From: Hoeflea sp.
Lineage (GTDB): Bacteria; Pseudomonadota; Alphaproteobacteria; Rhizobiales; Rhizobiaceae
Direction of reading: 5' to 3'
NCBI GenBank assembly: GCA_020637795.1
Contig: JACKJT010000001.1
Location: 1,798,001 to 1,862,000, forward strand
DNA: 64,000 nucleotides
Shown here: piece by piece, positions 26,229 through 34,708 of the stretch
How the letters are laid out: every line of letters starts with the position of its first letter
Position numbering within the stretch: the first letter of the stretch is position 1
Position numbers and translations under genes: made by a program
The notes under the pieces: generated by a model
What the model was told of the DNA's origin: nothing
Seen by the model: only the letters and a program-made list of their open reading frames with translations
The model's database searches: none

Positions 26229-26866
26229 CAAAGCGGACAATCGAACTCAATTACGACCTGATTTCGCCGTTCGCCCATGTGGTGCTGGCGCGGCTCGATG
26301 AATTGCCGGGCGACGTGACGGTCAGGCCGGTTCCGGTCCTGCTCGGCGCCATTCTCAATCACTGGGGCCAGCGCGGCCCGGCGGAGATTTCCGCCAAGCG
26401 GCTCCATACCTACCGGCAGTCGGTCTTTCTCGGAAAGCAGCACGGGGTGGATCTCAGGTTCCCGCCGCGCCATCCGTTCAACCCGCTGAAGGCGCTGCGG
26501 CTGATGGCCGGCGCGGACGCGGATCTCGACACCGTACGCCGGGCCTTCGATTTCGTGTTTTCTGAAGGCCGGGCGCCCGATACCGACGAGGAGCTCGCGG
26601 CCTTTGCCGAAACCGTCGGCATCCGCCTGGAACTCGCCGGCGACGACCGGGCCAAGGCGGCGCTCCGGGCCAACACCGAGCGGGCGATCGAACGCGGCGT
26701 CTTCGGCGTGCCGAGCATCGTCTGCGAAGCCGGTTCCGGCCACGAGGTGTTCTGGGGCGTCGATGCCTTCGACATGCTGCTGGCCTGGCTCGACGACGAG
26801 ACGCTGTTTGAACGCGAGCCCTACCGGCATCTCGATGACGTGACGATCGGGATCGAGCGCAAATGA
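26225..26866 (+). CDS. DsbA-fold 2-hydroxychromene-2-carboxylate isomerase-like protein
   Basis: The 213 residues match the kappa-class glutathione transferase/HCCA isomerase family: a thioredoxin fold opening with ELNYDLISPFAHVVLARLDEL, where the usual SPY(S/A) is SPFA, and a C-terminal GVFGVPSIVCEAGSGHEVFWGVDAFDMLLAWL. There is no CxxC pair, as expected for this branch. It overlaps aroA (ATGA), so it is translationally coupled. The natural substrate is unknown; the annotated isomerisation of chromene carboxylates is only the name-giving activity. Confidence 0.85.
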   Translation: MTKRTIELNYDLISPFAHVVLARLDELPGDVTVRPVPVLLGAILNHWGQRGPAEISAKRLHTYRQSVFLGKQHGVDLRFPPRHPFNPLKALRLMAGADADLDTVRRAFDFVFSEGRAPDTDEELAAFAETVGIRLELAGDDRAKAALRANTERAIERGVFGVPSIVCEAGSGHEVFWGVDAFDMLLAWLDDETLFEREPYRHLDDVTIGIERK

Positions 26867-26903
26867 GCGGGCGGAAGATCCTTGCCTGCCGGGGGATTGC
26901 CTG

Positions 26904-27539
26904 ATGTATCAGCCGCCACACTTCATTGAGACGGACGAGACCGTGCTCAGGGCGCTGATCGAGGCGCATCCGCTGGGGCTGCTGATCTCGGCTGCGGGCG
27001 AGGATGTGCTGGCCAACCCGGTGCCCTTCCTCGTCTCGGTCCGGGACGGGATCACCACGCTTCGCGCGCATCTGTCCAGGGCAAACCCGCAATGGCGGCA
27101 CATCAGAGACGGCGCCAGCGTGCTGGTGGTGTTCCAGGGGGCCGACAGCTACGTCACCCCCTCCTGGTATGCCTCGAAAGCCGAGCACGGCAAGGTGGTT
27201 CCGACCTGGAACTACGCGATGGTGCAGGCGCGCGGAACCGCCACGGTGCACGAGGGGTCCGAATGGCTCAGGCCGCAGGTGAACGAGCTGACCGACCGGC
27301 ATGAAGCGGATCGGCCGGCGCCGTGGAAGGTCGACGACGCTCCGGAGGCGTTCGTGGAAGCACAACTGCGCGGCATCGTCGGCATTGAAATCGCTGTCGC
27401 CCAGTTGACGGGCAAATGGAAAGTCAGCCAGAACCGCCCCGAAGCCGACCGGCGCGGCGTGCATGCCGGGCTGACGCAGCAGGGCGATGGCGACATGGCC
27501 GATCTGGTCGGGCTGCATGGCGGCCTCAAGCAAACATAA
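26904..27539 (+). CDS. FMN-binding PaiB-like protein
   Basis: This is a 211-residue split-barrel flavin-binding protein of the PaiB family, named as a negative transcriptional regulator in Bacillus. Recognisable segments are MYQPPHF at the N terminus, LRAHLSRANPQWR, VTPSWYASKAEHGKVVPTWNY (the family signature) and the C-terminal KVSQNRPEADRRGV. Length is normal. It lies 37 bases after the isomerase gene and nine bases before cmk, within the same run of co-directional genes. A DNA-binding role is not evident from the sequence. Confidence 0.9.
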   Translation: MYQPPHFIETDETVLRALIEAHPLGLLISAAGEDVLANPVPFLVSVRDGITTLRAHLSRANPQWRHIRDGASVLVVFQGADSYVTPSWYASKAEHGKVVPTWNYAMVQARGTATVHEGSEWLRPQVNELTDRHEADRPAPWKVDDAPEAFVEAQLRGIVGIEIAVAQLTGKWKVSQNRPEADRRGVHAGLTQQGDGDMADLVGLHGGLKQT

Positions 27540-27548
27540 GGTCCGGGC

Positions 27549-28208
27549 ATGACAACTGACACTCGCCACATCGTGCCCCACATCGTGATTGCCGTCGACG
27601 GGCCGGCGGCGGCCGGCAAGGGCACGCTGTCGCGCAGGCTCGGCCAGCATTACGGGCTCAATCACCTCGATACCGGCCTGACCTACCGCGCCACGGCCAA
27701 GGCTCTGCTCGACCGCGGGTTGCCGCTCGATGACGAGGAGGTGGCGGCGGAAACCGCGCGCGCGCTTGATCTGTCACATCTCGACCGCTCGGTGCTGTCG
27801 GCCCACGAGATCGGCGAAGCCGCCTCGAAGGTCGCGGTGATGCCGAAGGTGCGCCGGGCGCTTGTCGAGGCGCAGCGCGCCTTCGCAGCAGGCGCGCCCG
27901 GTGCGGTGCTTGACGGCCGCGACATCGGCACGGTTGTCTGCCCGGACGCGCTGATCAAGTTCTATGTGACGGCAAGCCCGGAAGTGCGGGCCAGGCGGCG
28001 TCACGACGAAATCACCGGCAATGGCGGCGAGGCCGATCTGGCGTCGATTCTGGCCGACATCGAGAAGCGCGACGCCCGCGACACGGAACGCGCCGACTCG
28101 CCGCTCCGCCCCGCGGCGGATGCGCACTTGCTAGATACCACCGAAATGGGTATAGAAGCCGCGTTCGCAGCAGCCCGTCATCTTGTCGATGCCGCGCTCG
28201 AACGTTGA
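27549..28208 (+). CDS. cmk: Cytidylate kinase
   Basis: This 219-residue enzyme phosphorylates CMP and dCMP using ATP. The P-loop is IAVDGPAAAGKGTLSRRL at the N terminus, after an extension of about 12 residues. The NMP-binding stretch includes LDTGLTYRATAKAL and AVLDGRDIGTVVCPDA, and the LID region has ASPEVRARRRHDEI. Location directly before rpsA is the ancestral proteobacterial order. Confidence 0.95.
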   Translation: MTTDTRHIVPHIVIAVDGPAAAGKGTLSRRLGQHYGLNHLDTGLTYRATAKALLDRGLPLDDEEVAAETARALDLSHLDRSVLSAHEIGEAASKVAVMPKVRRALVEAQRAFAAGAPGAVLDGRDIGTVVCPDALIKFYVTASPEVRARRRHDEITGNGGEADLASILADIEKRDARDTERADSPLRPAADAHLLDTTEMGIEAAFAAARHLVDAALER

Positions 28209-28346
28209 ACTGATACCAGCGAGCCTGTCCCGCGCCGTACTTGTCCCGCCTCTATGAAGGTCAGGGACAGACAGGCATCGCCGGTCCGACCAACACAAAC
28301 CAGGCGCATCCGACTGCAGGACTATATGCGGTCGCCAGGAGAATTC

Positions 28347-30053
28347 ATGTCTAACACTGCAAACATGACAGAGGATTTCGCATCCCTGTTTGCCGAGTCG
28401 CTTGCCACGCAGGACCTCGCCGAAGGCTACGTCGCCAAGGGCATCGTGATGGCCATCGAGAAGGACGTCGCCATCATCGACGTCGGTCTCAAGGTCGAGG
28501 GCCGCGTCCCGCTGAAGGAATTCGGCGCCAAGGCCAAGGACGGCACGCTCAAGGTCGGCGATGAAGTCGAAGTCTATGTCGAGCGTATCGAAAATGCTCT
28601 CGGCGAAGCCATGCTGTCGCGCGAGAAGGCTCGCCGCGAGGAAAGCTGGGTCCGTCTCGAAGAGAAGTTCAACGCGCAGGAGCGCGTCGAAGGTGTCATC
28701 TTCAACCAGGTCAAGGGCGGCTTCACCGTCGATCTGGACGGCGCCGTGGCGTTCCTGCCGCGCAGCCAGGTGGACATCCGTCCGATCCGCGACGTTTCCC
28801 CGCTGATGCACATCCCGCAGCCGTTTGAAATCCTGAAAATGGACAAGCGCCGCGGCAACATCGTGGTCTCGCGCCGCACCGTGCTCGAAGAGAGCCGCGC
28901 CGAACAGCGTTCGGAAATCGTGCAGAACCTCGAAGAAGGCCAGACTGTTGAAGGCATGGTCAAGAACATCACCGACTACGGTGCGTTCGTTGATCTTGGC
29001 GGCATCGACGGCCTGCTGCACGTCACCGACATGGCCTGGCGCCGCGTCAACCATCCGTCGGAAATCCTGTCGATCGGCCAGACCGTCAAGGTCCAGATCA
29101 TCCGCATCAATCAGGACACGCACCGCATCTCGCTGGGCATGAAGCAGCTGGAAAGCGATCCGTGGGATGGCATCGGCGTCAAGTACCCTGCCGGCAAGCG
29201 CATCACCGGTACCGTGACCAACATCACCGACTACGGCGCATTCGTCGAGCTGGAGCCGGGCATCGAAGGCCTGATCCACGTTTCGGAAATGTCCTGGACC
29301 AAGAAGAACGTGCACCCCGGCAAGATCCTGTCGACGACACAGGAAGTCGACGTGGTCGTTCTCGAAGTCGACCCGAACAAGCGCCGCATTTCGCTCGGCC
29401 TCAAGCAGACGCTGGAGAATCCGTGGGAAGTGTTCGCCCAGAGCCACCCTGCCGGCACCGAAGTCGAAGGCGAAGTCAAGAACAAGACCGAATTCGGCCT
29501 GTTCATCGGCCTCGAAGGCGATGTCGACGGCATGGTTCACCTCTCCGACCTCGACTGGAACCGTCCGGGCGAGCAGGTCATCGAGGAGTTCAACAAGGGC
29601 GACATGGTCAAGGCCGTCGTGCTTGACGTCGATGTCGACAAGGAACGGATCTCGCTGGGCATCAAGCAGCTTGGCAAGGATTCGATCGGCGAAGCCGCCG
29701 CTTCGGGCGACCTGCGCAAGAACGCCGTCGTTTCGGCCAAGGTGACCGCGGTCACCGATGGCGGTCTCGAAGTGGTCCTAGTCGATCACGAGGACCTGTC
29801 CTCGTTCATCCGCCGTTCGGACCTGTCGCGTGACCGTGACGAGCAGCGCCCCGAGCGTTTCTCGGTCGGCCAGGTCGTCGACGCCCGCGTCACCAGCTTC
29901 TCCAAGAAGGACCGCAAGGTCGGCCTGTCGATCAAGGCACTGGAAATCGCCGAAGAAAAGCAGGCTGTCGCACAGTTCGGTTCGTCCGACTCGGGCGCAT
30001 CGCTCGGCGACATTCTCGGCGCTGCGCTGAAAAAGCAGAACAGCGAAGACTGA
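28347..30053 (+). CDS. rpsA: 30S ribosomal protein S1
   Basis: The protein has 568 residues from the ATG at 28347, which follows CCAGGAGAATTC. It binds mRNA and unfolds it on the 30S subunit. Six S1/OB repeats are readable; the third and fourth are the best conserved (NITDYGAFVDLGGIDGLLHVTDMAW and NITDYGAFVELEPGIEGLIHVSEMSW), each followed by ISLG(M/L)KQ. The first two are the degenerate ribosome-anchoring repeats. Codon use is strongly biased, as expected for a highly expressed gene. A rho-independent terminator follows at 30085. The 138 bases after cmk carry the leader. Confidence 0.97.
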   Translation: MSNTANMTEDFASLFAESLATQDLAEGYVAKGIVMAIEKDVAIIDVGLKVEGRVPLKEFGAKAKDGTLKVGDEVEVYVERIENALGEAMLSREKARREESWVRLEEKFNAQERVEGVIFNQVKGGFTVDLDGAVAFLPRSQVDIRPIRDVSPLMHIPQPFEILKMDKRRGNIVVSRRTVLEESRAEQRSEIVQNLEEGQTVEGMVKNITDYGAFVDLGGIDGLLHVTDMAWRRVNHPSEILSIGQTVKVQIIRINQDTHRISLGMKQLESDPWDGIGVKYPAGKRITGTVTNITDYGAFVELEPGIEGLIHVSEMSWTKKNVHPGKILSTTQEVDVVVLEVDPNKRRISLGLKQTLENPWEVFAQSHPAGTEVEGEVKNKTEFGLFIGLEGDVDGMVHLSDLDWNRPGEQVIEEFNKGDMVKAVVLDVDVDKERISLGIKQLGKDSIGEAAASGDLRKNAVVSAKVTAVTDGGLEVVLVDHEDLSSFIRRSDLSRDRDEQRPERFSVGQVVDARVTSFSKKDRKVGLSIKALEIAEEKQAVAQFGSSDSGASLGDILGAALKKQNSED

Positions 30054-30084
30054 TCCTTACCGGACCAGAGCTGACGAAACACGA

Positions 30085-30114
30085 AACCCGCCGGAGCGAT
30101 CCGGCGGGTTTTTT
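30085..30114 (+). terminator. Rho-independent terminator after rpsA
   Basis: A perfect ten-base stem (AACCCGCCGG / CCGGCGGGTT) with a six-base loop is followed by a run of six T. It begins 31 bases after the rpsA stop and ends the cmk-rpsA transcript. Confidence 0.93.
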
Positions 30115-30115
30115 G

Positions 30116-30400
30116 ATGCGCGTTCCCCCTCTCCCCTGGTGGGAGAGGCTTCGGAGCGGTGGCCGTAGGCCGGAAATCAATGAAATTGATTTCAGCGAAC
30201 GAAGGCCTGAGCGCGGCGGCGCGCGAAGGCGTGTCATGGTCTTGGCGCGATAGCGCCAAGACGTAGATTTTTCAGGTGAGGGGGACATTCCGGCGCCGAG
30301 ACAACCCCCTCTCTTGCAAAATCTATGACTTGGCTGAAGCCAAGGTCATGATTTTGCTTTCTCCCCCACCGAGGGGGAGAGGGTGCGCGCCGCGCCATCG
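30116..30400. repeat. Rhizobial-type intergenic mosaic repeat
   Basis: This 285-base stretch is built of opposed short elements: CCCTCTCCCCTGGTGGGAGAGG, TTGGCGCGATAGCGCCAA, and CCCCCACCGAGGGGGAGAGGG. It ends in the mirrored CCCCTCTC/GAGAGGG blocks typical of dispersed intergenic repeats in Rhizobiales. It has no reading frame of protein-like composition. Copies elsewhere in the genome are expected but cannot be shown from one window. Confidence 0.65.
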
Positions 30401-30464
30401 CGCGAAATTCCCCTCCATTTCTTCCACACCCTCCAAACCCCGTGCCACACTCATGCCGCTCCCG

Positions 30465-30960
30465 CCGACGGATGGACCGGAAACGTGCCGGCCCAGGCGG
30501 GGGGAAGGCCTCCGGGTGGTTGCCGTAACGTGCGGCAACCGCCTTGAGGAGGCAGGAACCAGCGTGGCTCCGCTGGCGGATTTGGTTGCCCGCAAGGGCG
30601 ACACGGTCCAGTCAGCCACCGGGACGACCTCGCAATCCGCAGCCGCCTGATGCACTGCATCATCTCAAAGGCGGAGGGGCGGGTTGGACAGCGGCCCGGG
30701 CCTGTGGCGAAGTTCTGCCCCGTCCCGCATCAACTGCGGTGGGGAGAAGCTCCGTGCCGGAAACCGCGCGACAAGCTTCCGCAGCGCCCCTCGTCCAGGG
30801 CGCGGCTCGGGGAAACCCGAAGAACACCGCGTCGGGTGAAAACCCGTGAAGCGGAGAAGCGAAGCGGCGACTGCCTGTCGGATGCGGACATCATCCGGCG
30901 AAACTCGGGCCGCGCGCGAGCCGCGCCACCCCGGCGCATGTCTCTCGCATGCGCCACCCA
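30465..30960 (+). ncRNA. Candidate large structured RNA between rpsA and rnd
   Basis: About 500 bases contain no plausible gene but many perfect hairpins, several closed by GNRA tetraloops. GGTTGCCG/CGGCAACC lies at 30517-30540, GCCC-GCAA-GGGC near 30590, and CCGCA/TGCGG near 30725-30740. GCGCCC/GGGCGC lies near 30784-30803, CGGG-GAAA-CCCG near 30810, and CGGGT-GAAA-ACCCG at 30833-30846. CGGATG/CATCCG lies near 30879-30897 and GGCGCATG/CATGCGCC at 30933-30955. CGGATT near 30577 can also pair with AATCCG near 30633 around a multibranch loop. The strand is a guess from the GAAA loops. No RNase P, tmRNA or SRP signature was found. High GC inflates hairpin density, so confidence is moderate. Confidence 0.4.
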
Positions 30961-31069
30961 AACCCTTACCGAAGGCAAAGCCCGCGGGCGGCCCTCCGGA
31001 ATGCCGCTCCCAGCTCACACCCCGGCCTTTACCGGCGCGGGATCGCTGCCGCGTGCCGGCAACGCAGGC

Positions 31070-31693
<624 letters not shown>

Positions 31694-31806
31694 TTTCAAG
31701 TATCCCTGTCTGGTCTGACAATGCATGTCCTGAGACGTCCCTTGCGCATCCAACCGGATGCGCGGCGCTGCAACGGCTATAGCGTGCGCACCGGCAAGGG
31801 CGCAAC

Positions 31807-31833
31807 AAAACGGCCGGGCAAAGAGCCCGGCCG
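31807..31833 (-). terminator. Rho-independent terminator of the BMP gene
   Basis: On the minus strand a stem CGGCCGGGC / GCCCGGCCG with a short loop is followed by TTTTG. It starts about 39 bases after the stop of the binding-protein gene and lies before rnd, so rnd should have its own promoter. Confidence 0.85.
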
Positions 31834-31871
31834 CATGGTTTTCAGATCGGCGAAACCGCCGGATATCTGCC

Positions 31872-32864
31872 TCAGTAGGGGCAGTTGTTGTCCGACATGT
31901 AGTCGTGGACGGAGATCTTGCCGGCAATGATGTCGGCCTTTGCGGCTTCCACGGCAGCCTTCATCTCGTCAGAGACGAGCGGGGCGTTGTTGTCGTCCAT
32001 GGCGTAGTCGACGCCGCCTTCGGCAAGGCCGAGAACGTTGAAGCCGTAGCTGAAGCTGTCGTTCTTGGCGTCCATGAAGGCGTTGTAGACGGCTACGTCG
32101 ACGCGCTTGAGCATCGAGGTGAGAACCTTGCCCGGCTGCAGGCCGTTCTGGTTGGAATCGACGCCGATGCCGAGCTTGCCGGCGTCAGCCGCTGCCTGCA
32201 ACACACCGATGCCGGTGCCGCCGGCTGCCGCGTAGACGACGTCCGAGCCCTGGTCGATCTGCGACTTGGTGATCTCGCCACCCTTAACCGGATCGTTCCA
32301 GGCGTCCGGCGTGGTGCCGGTCATGGCTTCAAGCACCTTGGCGTCGGCCTTGGTGGCCATGACGCCGCCCTTGTAGCCGCAGGCGAACTTGCGGATCAGC
32401 GGAATGTCCATGCCGCCGACGAAGCTGACGGTGCCGGTCTTGGAAGCCAGAGCGGCCATCACGCCGACGAGGTAGGAGCCTTCCTGCTCCTTGTAGACGA
32501 CCGAACGGACGTTCGGCTTGTCGACGACCATGTCGATGATGGCGAAATTGGTGTCGGGATATTCGGCTGCAACCTTTTCAAGCGCCGCGGCCCAGGAGAA
32601 CCCGGCCATGACGATCGGGTTGTTGCCGTCCTTGGCGAAGCGGCGGAGGGCCTGCTCGCGCTGCGCGTCATTGGCGATTTCGAAATCGCGGTATTCAATC
32701 CCGGTTTCGGTCTTGAACTTCTCGGCGCCGCCATAGGCAGCCTCGTTGAAGGATTTGTCGAACTTGCCGCCGAGGTCGTAGATGATTGCCGGCTTGATGT
32801 CGGCGGCCATGGCGGTCGCCGACATGGCGGCCATAGCGAGGAAGCTCAAAAGCGTGCGTTTCAT
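31872..32864 (-). CDS. BMP-family ABC transporter substrate-binding lipoprotein-like protein
   Basis: This is a 330-residue periplasmic binding protein of the PnrA/TmpC/Med family, members of which bind purine nucleosides. A signal peptide of about 20 residues (MKRTLLSFLAMAAMSATAMA) lacks a lipobox cysteine, so the mature protein is soluble in the periplasm. Family segments are IYDLGGKFDKSFNEAAYGGAE, FVGGMDIPLIRKFACGY and GVDSNQNGLQPGKVLTSML. No ATPase or permease gene is adjacent and a terminator follows. It is therefore transcribed alone, and its membrane partners must be encoded elsewhere. Confidence 0.92.
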   Translation of the reverse strand: MKRTLLSFLAMAAMSATAMAADIKPAIIYDLGGKFDKSFNEAAYGGAEKFKTETGIEYRDFEIANDAQREQALRRFAKDGNNPIVMAGFSWAAALEKVAAEYPDTNFAIIDMVVDKPNVRSVVYKEQEGSYLVGVMAALASKTGTVSFVGGMDIPLIRKFACGYKGGVMATKADAKVLEAMTGTTPDAWNDPVKGGEITKSQIDQGSDVVYAAAGGTGIGVLQAAADAGKLGIGVDSNQNGLQPGKVLTSMLKRVDVAVYNAFMDAKNDSFSYGFNVLGLAEGGVDYAMDDNNAPLVSDEMKAAVEAAKADIIAGKISVHDYMSDNNCPY

Positions 32865-33071
32865 GGTGTGCAGCCCTGTAGGTTACTTGTTGATCTTGTT
32901 GTTCCTCCCGCATGCCCCTTCGGGCAGACCTGCGGAAATTACCGGCCGTTGATGGCCGGAAGCGAATATCCTCGCATGGCTTTTGAGAAAAATCCAACGC
33001 CGATTTCAGTCGATCCCGGATAACGCAAACTCCCCTTGCGGAAGCTTTGCGGCCGGCCAGGCAGACGGGCT

Positions 33072-33725
33072 TCAGCCGGTCGCGGGGAAGCGGACGCCGG
33101 TGCCCTTGAGGACGGACTGGGTGCCGGGATTCCGGGCGGCATGCTGCTGGTGGCTGGCTTCGGCATAGTAGAACGTCTCGAGGGGAGCGATCGTGGTGAC
33201 GATCCTGCCGGTATGGCCGGCTTGTTTGAGCGCTGCCTGATAGGCGTCCCGGGCCTGTTCGGCCTGCAAGAGCTGCCGGTCGCCAGTGGTGAAGATCGCC
33301 GAGCGGAAAAAGGTGCCGATGTCATTGCCCTGGCGCATGGACTGGGTCGGATCATGCCGTTCGAAAAAGACCTTCAGCAGCGCCTCGTAGCCGATCACCG
33401 AGGGGTCAAACACCACCATGACCGTTTCCGCGTGACCGGTCAGGCTCGACAGCACTTCCTGGTAGGTGGGATTGGGGGTGAAGCCGCCGGCATAGCCGAC
33501 CGCGGTGACATCAACGCCGGGCAAGGACCAGAACAGCTTCTCGGCGCTGGAAAACCGGCCCATGGCGAAACAGGCGATCTCGAGACCATCGGCAAAGGGC
33601 GGCTTCAGCGGCCGGCCATTGACGAAGTGGGCGGGTGCGGTCTCGACCGGCTCGGCGCGGCCCGCCAGCGCTTCCGCGGCGGTCGGCATCGTGGTCTTGC
33701 GCTGGAACATCTCGACAAGAAACAT
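33072..33725 (-). CDS. msrA: MsrA-like protein lacking the catalytic cysteine
   Basis: The 217 residues align along their whole length with E. coli-type MsrA, including MFLVEMF at the start, AVGYAGGFTPNPTYQEVLSSLTGHAE, HDPTQSMRQGNDIGTFFRSAIF and FYYAEASHQQH. The active-site motif GCFWG is replaced: FAMGCFWGVERLFW in E. coli reads FAMGRFSSAEKLFW here (about residues 53-66). The nucleophilic cysteine is therefore an arginine and the tryptophan and glycine after it are lost. The frame is otherwise intact and the start has AGGATG upstream. The protein is probably not a methionine sulfoxide reductase, or uses another residue. It may bind oxidised methionine without reducing it, but that is speculation. 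Confidence 0.85.
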   Translation of the reverse strand: MFLVEMFQRKTTMPTAAEALAGRAEPVETAPAHFVNGRPLKPPFADGLEIACFAMGRFSSAEKLFWSLPGVDVTAVGYAGGFTPNPTYQEVLSSLTGHAETVMVVFDPSVIGYEALLKVFFERHDPTQSMRQGNDIGTFFRSAIFTTGDRQLLQAEQARDAYQAALKQAGHTGRIVTTIAPLETFYYAEASHQQHAARNPGTQSVLKGTGVRFPATG

Positions 33726-33911
33726 GGCTCATCCTTTGCCTGCCCGGCTTACCTCACCCACATCAGCCCCGATCCGGCGCGACGATCCGGCTTGTCTAGA
33801 CCGGCCCGGGAGTATGCACCGGGCGGGCCGCAGGCGACAACCGCCCCGATCCCCGCATCGCCATCCCCGCGTCACCGGGCCAGCATGCCGGCGCCGGTGT
33901 GCCCGCCGCTG

Positions 33912-34229
33912 TCAGGCCGCAAACCGCCCCGCAGGCCTGGTGCGGCGATAGCCTGCAAGATAGAACAGCAGCGAAAAGGCGAGGAACACGGCGCTCGACG
34001 GCTGCTGCAGCGCCCATTGCAGGCCGGTTTCCCAGGCCGGGCCCGGCAGGTAGCGGGCGACCAGATCCTGCAGGAACGCCAGCGTGTCGGGGCTGTTGGC
34101 TGTCCAGGCGGCGATCAGCGGCGTCAGCACCAATTCGCCGGCGGCGACCGACTGGATGGCGTCGACCAGCCCGGCAAGCACCGCGAACACCAGGAAAATC
34201 AAGCTCAGCACCCGCGCGACAAATCGCAT
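33912..34229 (-). CDS. Small membrane protein, 105 aa
   Basis: Two or three hydrophobic helices (about 6-24, 29-44 and 76-95, including VFLAFSLLFYLAGYRR) and a basic C terminus make a small inner-membrane protein. Similar short proteins are common in Rhizobiales, with no known function that I can name. It is the last core gene before the tRNA-Ser and the island. The 299 bases between it and the tRNA show no further gene. Confidence 0.7.
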   Translation of the reverse strand: MRFVARVLSLIFLVFAVLAGLVDAIQSVAAGELVLTPLIAAWTANSPDTLAFLQDLVARYLPGPAWETGLQWALQQPSSAVFLAFSLLFYLAGYRRTRPAGRFAA

Positions 34230-34528
34230 TTCGTCCTCCGGTCAGACAGCCTTGCCACGCTCACACCAGGCGCCGGCAGCGCAACCCAGACCCGTGACAT
34301 AGAGGCCCGAAAACCATCATGCAATGGCAAGTTGGCCGCTGCCGCCGCATCCACCCGGATTTATGTCGCCATAACCGGCAAATAGCGGTTGCCAAGAGGA
34401 GCGTCTTGACTATAGTGCCGCCCGATCCGGACCGGGAATTTTGGTGCTTGCGCACCGGGAACCGCGGCAGGGCGACCGCCTTGACAGCGGGCGGCATGGC
34501 CGGGTACTTGCCCGTCAGACGGATATGC

Positions 34529-34618
34529 GGAGAGGTGGCCGAGTGGTCGAAGGCGCACGCCTGGAAAGTGTGTAGGCGGGGAACCGTCTCGAGGGTTCGA
34601 ATCCCTCTCTCTCCGCCA
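34529..34618 (+). tRNA. tRNA-Ser (anticodon GGA), island attachment site
   Basis: This is a 90-base class II tRNA with encoded CCA. The acceptor stem is GGAGAGG with TCTCTCC, the D-arm GCCGAGTGG and the anticodon stem CACGC/GTGTG around CTGGAAA (anticodon GGA). A long variable arm GGCGGGGAACCGTC precedes the T-arm GAGGGTTCGAATCCCTC. Its 3' end is the left copy of the island's direct repeat, so integration left the tRNA intact. Confidence 0.97.
34605..34618 (+). repeat. attL core: 3' end of tRNA-Ser
   Basis: The 14 bases CTCTCTCTCCGCCA end the tRNA gene and recur exactly at 59182-59195. An integrase gene starts 91 bases downstream. This is the expected arrangement for a tRNA-targeting integrative element. 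Confidence 0.85.
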
Positions 34619-34708
34619 GCCCCTCGGGGCCCCGAAAGCGGACATTCCCAAGTTTTTGATAGATAACGTTTTTTTGAAGCGGGCCGCCCAAAACAAGGGT
34701 TGTTCCAA

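Noticed and set aside
28131..29540. 469-codon minus-strand frame opposite rpsA
   Set aside because: It mirrors the repetitive S1 domains and gives a repeating but meaningless acidic sequence.
30465..30960. RNase P RNA, tmRNA, 4.5S RNA or cobalamin riboswitch
   Set aside because: None of the conserved boxes of these RNAs could be found on either strand, so only an unnamed candidate is reported.
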